Shown here piece after piece: positions 59,048-64,000 of a stretch of DNA of 64,000 bases. Numbering within the stretch: the first letter of the stretch is position 1; every line of letters starts with the position of its first letter. Position numbers and translations under genes: made by a program. The notes under the pieces were generated by a model. It worked only from the letters and a program-made list of their open reading frames with translations. It searched no databases and was not told where the DNA came from. Origin of the DNA: Hydrogenophaga palleronii NBRC 102513 (GTDB lineage: Bacteria > Pseudomonadota > Gammaproteobacteria > Burkholderiales > Burkholderiaceae_C); assembly GCF_001571225.1 (NCBI RefSeq), contig NZ_BCTJ01000008.1:1-64000 (forward strand), given 5' to 3'.

Positions 59048-59300
59048 CCCTCCCCCTCTGGGGGAGGGCAGGGGTGGGGGCCCGCATGCAGTGGCGTGGT
59101 CGGCGCACGAGCCCCCATCCCAACCTTCCCCCAGCGGGGGAAGAAGCGCATTCACGTGTCGACGCCGGAGCCGTGCCAGTGTCCTGCTCCCTCCCCCTCT
59201 GGGGGAGGGCAGGGGTGGGGGCTCGCATGCAGTGGCGTGGTCGGCGCGCGGCCCCCATGCCAACCTCCCCCAGCGGGGGAAGGGGCGCATTCACATGCCG
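59048..59300. repeat. Two tandem copies of a ~110-bp palindromic intergenic repeat (period 141 bp)
   Basis: Unit A begins at 59048 and unit B at 59189. Each has a CCCTCCCCC...GGGGGAGGG hairpin, AGGGGTGGGGGC, GCATGCAGTGGCGTGGTCGG, a GCCCCCAT segment complementary to the earlier GGGGGC, an AACC TCCCCCAGCGGGGGA hairpin, and GCGCATTCAC. The copies are over 85% identical by eye. They fill the convergent space between uvrD and phoX; no gene is present (59046-59317). Confidence 0.85.
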
Positions 59301-59317
59301 CGGTGCGCGCAGCCGCC

Positions 59318-61489
59318 TCAGGTGCCCACCACACCGCCGTCGTTCTTCGTGATCACGATGGTCGCCGAGCGTGGCCGTTTGCCGGCGCCATAACCTGCGC
59401 TTGCCGGCCACTGGCTCTCGTACTTCGCCGGGTCGTTCACGTCGGCCATCTTCGTGTTCTCGCCCGCGTGCTGGATGTTCACGAAGATCGCGCGGCCGTC
59501 GGGGGTTTCGGTGATGCCGGTGATTTCGGCGCCCTTGGGGCCGACCAGGAAACGCTTGAGCGTGGCCGGCGTCTGCGCCTTGCCCACGTGGGTGGTCACG
59601 CTGCGGTCGCCGTGCTTCAAGGTCTTGCTGCCGCCGTCGCCGCGTTGGCCGGGCAGGGCGGCGAGCAACATGCAGTTGGTCTGGTCGGTGTAGGCGCCGT
59701 CGTCGGTTTCGATCCAGCAGATGCCGGTGGCCTTGCTGAACACCAGGCCGTCGGGTGAAGACAGGTCGTTCTCGTCGCTCAGGTTGGACAGGTTGATCTG
59801 CGCCTTGTCCGCGCCCGCTTCGGCGGCGAAGAGGTAGATGTCCCACAGGAAGGCGGCGTCGTGCGGTGCCTTCTCGGCCAGGCGCACGATGTGGCCGTTG
59901 ACGTTGCCCTTCTGCTCCTTGCCGGCTTTCATGTCGGTGTAGGCGCGCGGGTTGGCGGCGTCGGTGGTGGCGGGCGTGCGGTTGCTGTTGTTGGTGAGGG
60001 TGAAGTAAACCTCGCCGTTCTTCGGGTTCACACCGCCCCACTCGGGCCGGTCCATGCGCGTGGCGCCCACGGCGTCGGCGGCCAGGCGGGTGAAGATGGC
60101 CACCTCGGCGTTGTTCTTGAACTCGAAGTAGGAACTGCCCGCGATCACCGGGTTGTTCATCGACAGCTCCAGCCATTCACCGCTGCCGTCGTCCTTGAAG
60201 CGGGCCACGAACAGCGTGCCCTTGTCGAGGTACTTGTCGCCGGCCGCGAGGCGGTTGGCGGGCTTGGCGTCGGCCGGGTCCCACTTGGCGTCGGACACGA
60301 ACTTGTAGATGTACTCGCCACGCGAGTCGTCGCCCATGTAGGCCACCACCGGCTGGCCGGCGCTCACGCGGGCGAAGGTGGCGTTCTCGTGGCCCATGCG
60401 GCCGAGTGCGGTGCGCTTGCGCAGGGCTTGCGTCTTGTCGTAGGGGTCGATCTCGACGATGTAGCCGAACGTGTTCATCTCGTTGCGGAAATCGTCTTTG
60501 GCGCTGGCGCCGATGGCGCTGTTGTTCCAGCGCGTGTAGCTGTCGCTGGCGCCGCCGCTTTCCCAGCCGTGGCGGCTGGCCGCGCCGGCCTTGCGGCCGT
60601 AGCGGTTGAGGGCCTGTACTTGCTTGTCCTTCTTGCGTGCGTCGTCGTCCTTGGCGTCGCGGAAGAAATAGCCGAACCAGTTCTCTTCGCCCGAGATGAA
60701 GGTGCCCCAGGGCGTGCGGCCGGTGCCGCAGTTGTTGAGCGTGCCGCGTGCGGCGGTGCCGTCGGTGCTGTGGCGCGTCACCAGGTGTTCGCTGCCGCGT
60801 GCCGGGCCGTGGATCAGCACCGGCGTCATGGTGGTGATGCGGCGGTTGAAGGCCGAGGCGTTCTGTGTCGCCCAGGCCTTGCCGTCGGTCTGCACCTCAA
60901 CCACCGAGATGCCGTGGATCATCAACTCCTTGTCGATCTCGGCCGCCGGGCGCGGCAGGGTGGAGGTGCCGCCGTTGGCGTGCAGGAAGAAGGAGCTGAG
61001 CTTTTCGTCGGTGGTGGCTTCGTGGTTCATCGCCAGCAGGCCGCGCGAAGCGAAGCTGTCGGAAGGGCGGCCGGTCGCGTCGAGGCCGAACCATTCGATG
61101 CCGTCGTGGTGGTCACCGGCGCGGTCGCCATAGCCGTTGTCGCTGCCGTCGTTTTTGTACGCCGGTGTGCTGGCGCTCAGCGGATCACCCAGCGCGTAGA
61201 TGGTGCGTGCGGTGTAACCAGGTGGCACGGTGACCTGGTCGGCCAGGGTCTTGGCAACCGGCGTGAAGCCCAGGGTGTTGACCGGGGCCACCGGGCCGCC
61301 GGTGGTGGCGCAGCCGCTGAGGGCCGCCGCGCCGCCGAGTGCGGTGGCACTGGCCATGCCGACACCACCACGCAGCAGGCCGCGGCGGCTCAGGCGCGCC
61401 TGCAGCACGCTGTCAAAAACGGGGTTGCCGCTGGTGTTGGAGTCTTCGTTGTTGAAGTGGGCGTTGAGGCGGGTGTTGTCGTGGGTCAT
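59318..61489 (-). CDS. phoX: PhoX-family alkaline phosphatase (DUF839), Tat-exported
   Basis: A 723-residue secreted phosphatase that releases phosphate from organic esters using Ca/Fe cofactors. A twin-arginine signal, LSRRGLLRGG near residues 33-42, is followed by a hydrophobic segment and ALSGCATTGG. Body motifs include YKNDGSDNGYGDRAGDHHDG, NHEATTDEKL, NNCGTGRTPWGTFISGEENW, MGHENATFAR and SPDGLVFSKATGICWIETDD. The length is typical of large PhoX. Three Pho-box-like direct repeats lie 38-66 bp upstream of the ATG, indicating PhoB control. Confidence 0.94.
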   Translation of the reverse strand: MTHDNTRLNAHFNNEDSNTSGNPVFDSVLQARLSRRGLLRGGVGMASATALGGAAALSGCATTGGPVAPVNTLGFTPVAKTLADQVTVPPGYTARTIYALGDPLSASTPAYKNDGSDNGYGDRAGDHHDGIEWFGLDATGRPSDSFASRGLLAMNHEATTDEKLSSFFLHANGGTSTLPRPAAEIDKELMIHGISVVEVQTDGKAWATQNASAFNRRITTMTPVLIHGPARGSEHLVTRHSTDGTAARGTLNNCGTGRTPWGTFISGEENWFGYFFRDAKDDDARKKDKQVQALNRYGRKAGAASRHGWESGGASDSYTRWNNSAIGASAKDDFRNEMNTFGYIVEIDPYDKTQALRKRTALGRMGHENATFARVSAGQPVVAYMGDDSRGEYIYKFVSDAKWDPADAKPANRLAAGDKYLDKGTLFVARFKDDGSGEWLELSMNNPVIAGSSYFEFKNNAEVAIFTRLAADAVGATRMDRPEWGGVNPKNGEVYFTLTNNSNRTPATTDAANPRAYTDMKAGKEQKGNVNGHIVRLAEKAPHDAAFLWDIYLFAAEAGADKAQINLSNLSDENDLSSPDGLVFSKATGICWIETDDGAYTDQTNCMLLAALPGQRGDGGSKTLKHGDRSVTTHVGKAQTPATLKRFLVGPKGAEITGITETPDGRAIFVNIQHAGENTKMADVNDPAKYESQWPASAGYGAGKRPRSATIVITKNDGGVVGT

Positions 61490-61933
61490 GGGGCGTCCTG
61501 GTGGGGAAGGTGAACGCGCCGATCATGTGCAAGCCGTGTGAAAGTTCGGTGACAAACCACCCGCCCGCCAGGTCGCTGCCTCGCTCGGCGGTTGCCGCAC
61601 CAGCACGCCGCCAGGCAGGAAGGGGTCACGATAGTTTTCAAGTCACATCGGCCTGCAGCCGATAAGAGACGGGTGTGGGCAGCGCTACAAACAAAAAAGC
61701 ATGGAGAAAAGCTGCCCGCTCGCCCCGAGGCGCTCGTCATCCAAGGGCTTGCCTTTGTTTACACCGTCATGCCAGGTCTTGTGAGCTACAGCTTTGCGTG
61801 TTTGCAGGCGGCCCCTCATCTTCACCGTCACCCTCGCCCGTCTCCCAACACAGTCCTTTTCATCCACCAGTTATCGGCATTCACCGGCGGCCGGTTTCCC
61901 CGCGTTTTTGCGCGCCGTTTTCGATTTTTATCC
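61490..61933. other. 444-bp divergent regulatory region between phoX and the autotransporter
   Basis: No gene seen. The phoX side carries Pho-box repeats (61527-61555). The autotransporter side ends AT-rich (TTTTCGATTTTTATCC) directly before its ATG, without a clear ribosome-binding site. A few short frames inside lack any protein character. Confidence 0.6.
61527..61555 (-). promoter_or_regulatory. Pho box of three 7-bp direct repeats upstream of phoX
   Basis: Read toward phoX: TTGTCAC, four bases, CTTTCAC, four bases, CTTGCAC (complements of 61549-61555, 61538-61544 and 61527-61533). The exact 11-bp period and similarity to CTGTCAT fit PhoB binding half-sites. Confidence 0.8.
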
Positions 61934-64000
61934 ATGAACACTTCTCACCGCAGCATCTGGAACTCCGCACTGGGCGCCTGGGTCGCCGTTTCTGAAATCA
62001 CGCGGGCCTGCGGCAAACGCAGCGGCGGCAGCGTTGCGCTGGCCGGCAACGGGGGCCTGGCACTGCGCCTGCACCACATGGCTGCGGCCCTGGCGGCCGC
62101 ATGGGGGCTTGTTGGTGCGATGCCCAGCGCTCATGCGGCGTGCATGCCCTTCTCCCCCGGGACAATGGTGAGGTGCGATGGCGCTATGGCTGGCGTGTTG
62201 TCCCAGGTCACCAACATGACCGTGACCTTTGATGGAACGGCCAGGATCAGTTCGGTGCTCAACGGGCTGGCTTCTGTGACCTTCACCGGCAACAACACGC
62301 AGGTGGTCAACAACGGCGTAATCAACCCCTCCATGGACAGCGCCATTCTGTCGTTGTCCTCTGGCCTGTTCATCGGTAACACCAACAACAACCTCCTGAA
62401 CATCACCAACAACAACACAATCCAGGGCACCTCTGACTCGAGGAATTTTCCGCTCACCACCTTGACCGGCATGGCGATTCAAGTGCGCAACGGCCTCGGC
62501 GGTACCACCACCATCACCAACAACGGCACCATTGCCGGCACGCCGCTGATTGGCATTACCGGGTTGGCAACGGCCGATATCCCGGTGGTGGGGGTCGAGG
62601 GAGGGGGCACGGTCGTGATGACCAACACCGGGACCATCACCGGCCGGATTTCGTTCCAGGCCTCGAGGCAGGGCAACAACTTCACCAACAGCGGTACGCT
62701 GACCGGCAGCCTTTCCATGGGTGCCGGTGCCGGTGCCGGTGCCAACCGCTTCAACGCGATCACCGGCTCGTCTGTCAGCACGGGTGGCGGCACGGCGAGC
62801 ACGTTGTCGATATCGGGCCAGACGGCCAACTTCGCCGCCGCCGGTATCGTCGACGGCGGTTTGGGCTCCAACAGCACCCTGGCCCTGCAGAACGCGGTCG
62901 GTGGCGGTGCCGGCACCAACGGCAGCGGAACCATTTCCAGCGACAACTTCAAAAACTTCAGCAACCTGATCGTCGATGCCGGCACCTGGAGGATGTTCGG
63001 CCCGGTGCTGACCGGTACCACCACGTCCACCGTGCTCAACGGCGGCATCCTGTCGGTCGACAACGATGCGGCCCTGGGCACCGGGGTCATCACCAGCGCT
63101 GGCACGGGCGGCAACCTGCGGGCCGGGGCTTCGTCGGTGACGCTGAACAACCCCATCAGCATCACCGGCAGCGACCTGGGCGTCTCTGGCAGCAACACCC
63201 TGACCCTGGCGGGCCCCATCACCGGTCGCGGCGTGCTGAACAAGAGTGGCAGCGGCACCCTGATCCTGACTGGTTCGAACATCCTCCACTCCATCTCACT
63301 CGCCGGCGGTGTGACACAACTGGGTCACGTTGACGCACTGAGTGGCGGCACGTTCGATGGCATGGTCGCTGTCGACAGCGCGTCCACCTTGCAAACCTCT
63401 ATACCGATACCGCTCGCCAACGACATCCGGCTCAACGCCGGGCTGACCGTGAGTGGCAGCTCCGCGCTGACCCTGAACGGCACCGTCTTCGGCGGCGGGT
63501 CGCTGAGCAAAAGCGGTACAGGCGACCTGACCCTGAACGGCGCCAACAATTTCAGCGGCGGCTTCAACCTCAACGCCGGCAAGGTGGTTCTGGCCTCTGC
63601 CGGCGCCATTGGCAGCGGCACCATCACCGCCACGGGGGGCTCCCTGGACCCTGACAGCGGCGTCTCGCTGCTGACCAACAACGTGGTACTCAATGGTGCG
63701 CTGACCCTTCCCGGTCGCTACGACCTGACCCTGAGCGGCACGCTGAGCAACAACGGCAGCCTGATAAAAAACGGCACCACCAACCTGACCCTCAACGGCA
63801 ACAACACCTTTGGCGGCGGTGTCACCCTGGGGGGGGGCAGGCTCACCGTCGGCAACAGTGGCGCCTTGGGCACCGGTACGCTGAGACTTGCCGGCGACGC
63901 CAGTCTGGATGCCAGCAGCGGCGTTACCCTGACCCGCGACGTCAATCTGGCGGCCCGTACGCTGACCCTGGCTGGCAGCAATGCCATGAGTCTGACCGGA
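61934..64000 (+). CDS. Large autotransporter (type V secretion) passenger, N-terminal part
   Basis: 689 codons are in the window without a stop; the gene continues to the right. Residues 1-25 (MNTSHRSIWNSALGAWVAVS) form an extended signal peptide region typical of large type V proteins, followed by a hydrophobic core and cleavage near residue 68 (SAHA). The passenger is Gly/Asn/Thr/Ser-rich with predicted beta-helix repeats. From about residue 430 autotransporter-associated (PATR) repeats appear, such as LNGANNFSGGFNLNAGKVVL and LNGNNTFGGGVTLGGGRLTV. A C-terminal beta-barrel is expected beyond the edge. Probably a surface adhesin. Confidence 0.88.
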   Translation, partial: MNTSHRSIWNSALGAWVAVSEITRACGKRSGGSVALAGNGGLALRLHHMAAALAAAWGLVGAMPSAHAACMPFSPGTMVRCDGAMAGVLSQVTNMTVTFDGTARISSVLNGLASVTFTGNNTQVVNNGVINPSMDSAILSLSSGLFIGNTNNNLLNITNNNTIQGTSDSRNFPLTTLTGMAIQVRNGLGGTTTITNNGTIAGTPLIGITGLATADIPVVGVEGGGTVVMTNTGTITGRISFQASRQGNNFTNSGTLTGSLSMGAGAGAGANRFNAITGSSVSTGGGTASTLSISGQTANFAAAGIVDGGLGSNSTLALQNAVGGGAGTNGSGTISSDNFKNFSNLIVDAGTWRMFGPVLTGTTTSTVLNGGILSVDNDAALGTGVITSAGTGGNLRAGASSVTLNNPISITGSDLGVSGSNTLTLAGPITGRGVLNKSGSGTLILTGSNILHSISLAGGVTQLGHVDALSGGTFDGMVAVDSASTLQTSIPIPLANDIRLNAGLTVSGSSALTLNGTVFGGGSLSKSGTGDLTLNGANNFSGGFNLNAGKVVLASAGAIGSGTITATGGSLDPDSGVSLLTNNVVLNGALTLPGRYDLTLSGTLSNNGSLIKNGTTNLTLNGNNTFGGGVTLGGGRLTVGNSGALGTGTLRLAGDASLDASSGVTLTRDVNLAARTLTLAGSNAMSLTG

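Noticed and set aside
59048-59300. Tandem repeats considered as a CRISPR array
   Set aside because: Only two units of over 100 bp with internal palindromes; no short spacers and no cas genes.

Overview
The window is GC-rich, densely coded chromosomal DNA from a betaproteobacterium. It looks most like the Comamonadaceae (Hydrogenophaga or Acidovorax-like). The evidence is the rpsP-rimM-trmD-rplS block with ATAATCGCGGG-type promoters, the orn / M48 peptidase / pterin dehydratase / rsgA neighbourhood, a ybhP-clsB-ybhN operon, GTG starts, and GC-rich dispersed hairpin repeats between genes. The genus is an inference from gene content and style; no 16S rRNA gene is present. I saw no tRNA, rRNA or CRISPR array.

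Left part (1-31.7 kb). A truncated glutaryl-CoA dehydrogenase gene diverges from a LysR regulator, followed by msrA, a large M66-like lipoprotein metalloprotease and an EamA exporter. From 5.1 to 11.1 kb lies a divergent zinc regulon. znuC-znuB-znuA runs leftward. zur, a MacB-like ABC ATPase and permease, a tiny secreted Cys/His protein and a DUF3299 protein run rightward. Palindromes that look like Zur operators lie between them. Next come an AEC transporter, a TM2 protein with an acetyltransferase, the ribosome/tRNA block rpsP-rimM-trmD-rplS, a NUDIX hydrolase, a CobD/CbiB-like protein, rsgA, pterin dehydratase, an M48 peptidase, orn, a Pit phosphate transporter, a DEAD-box RNA helicase with a long leader, a LysE exporter, and a complete tripartite RND efflux operon.

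Middle (31.7-40.7 kb). This is an accessory island. Leftward, an orphan FtsK-gamma-like winged-helix protein, a DUF262-DUF1524 (GmrSD-type) nuclease and a second DUF262 protein form an operon. A decayed IS5-family element separates this operon from a 137-codon hypothetical gene. Rightward, a DUF2779 protein combining Cas4-like and DEDDy-like nuclease motifs is followed by a WYL regulator. The two arms share a promoter region holding a perfect 8+8 bp palindrome. I infer a WYL-controlled anti-invader system that may be undescribed as a unit.

Right part (40.7-64 kb). Core genes resume with an ankyrin protein, an Hsp70-like ATPase, ybhP-clsB-ybhN and a short-chain dehydrogenase. A DNA-repair operon follows (radical SAM protein, DUF4130-UdgX, Lhr-like helicase, PdeM) with a near-consensus LexA box at its start codon. 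Then come a hemerythrin, a 3-hydroxyisobutyrate dehydrogenase-like protein, an alpha/beta hydrolase, guaC, uvrD, a Tat-exported PhoX phosphatase behind three Pho-box-like repeats, and the N-terminal 689 codons of a large autotransporter that runs off the right edge.
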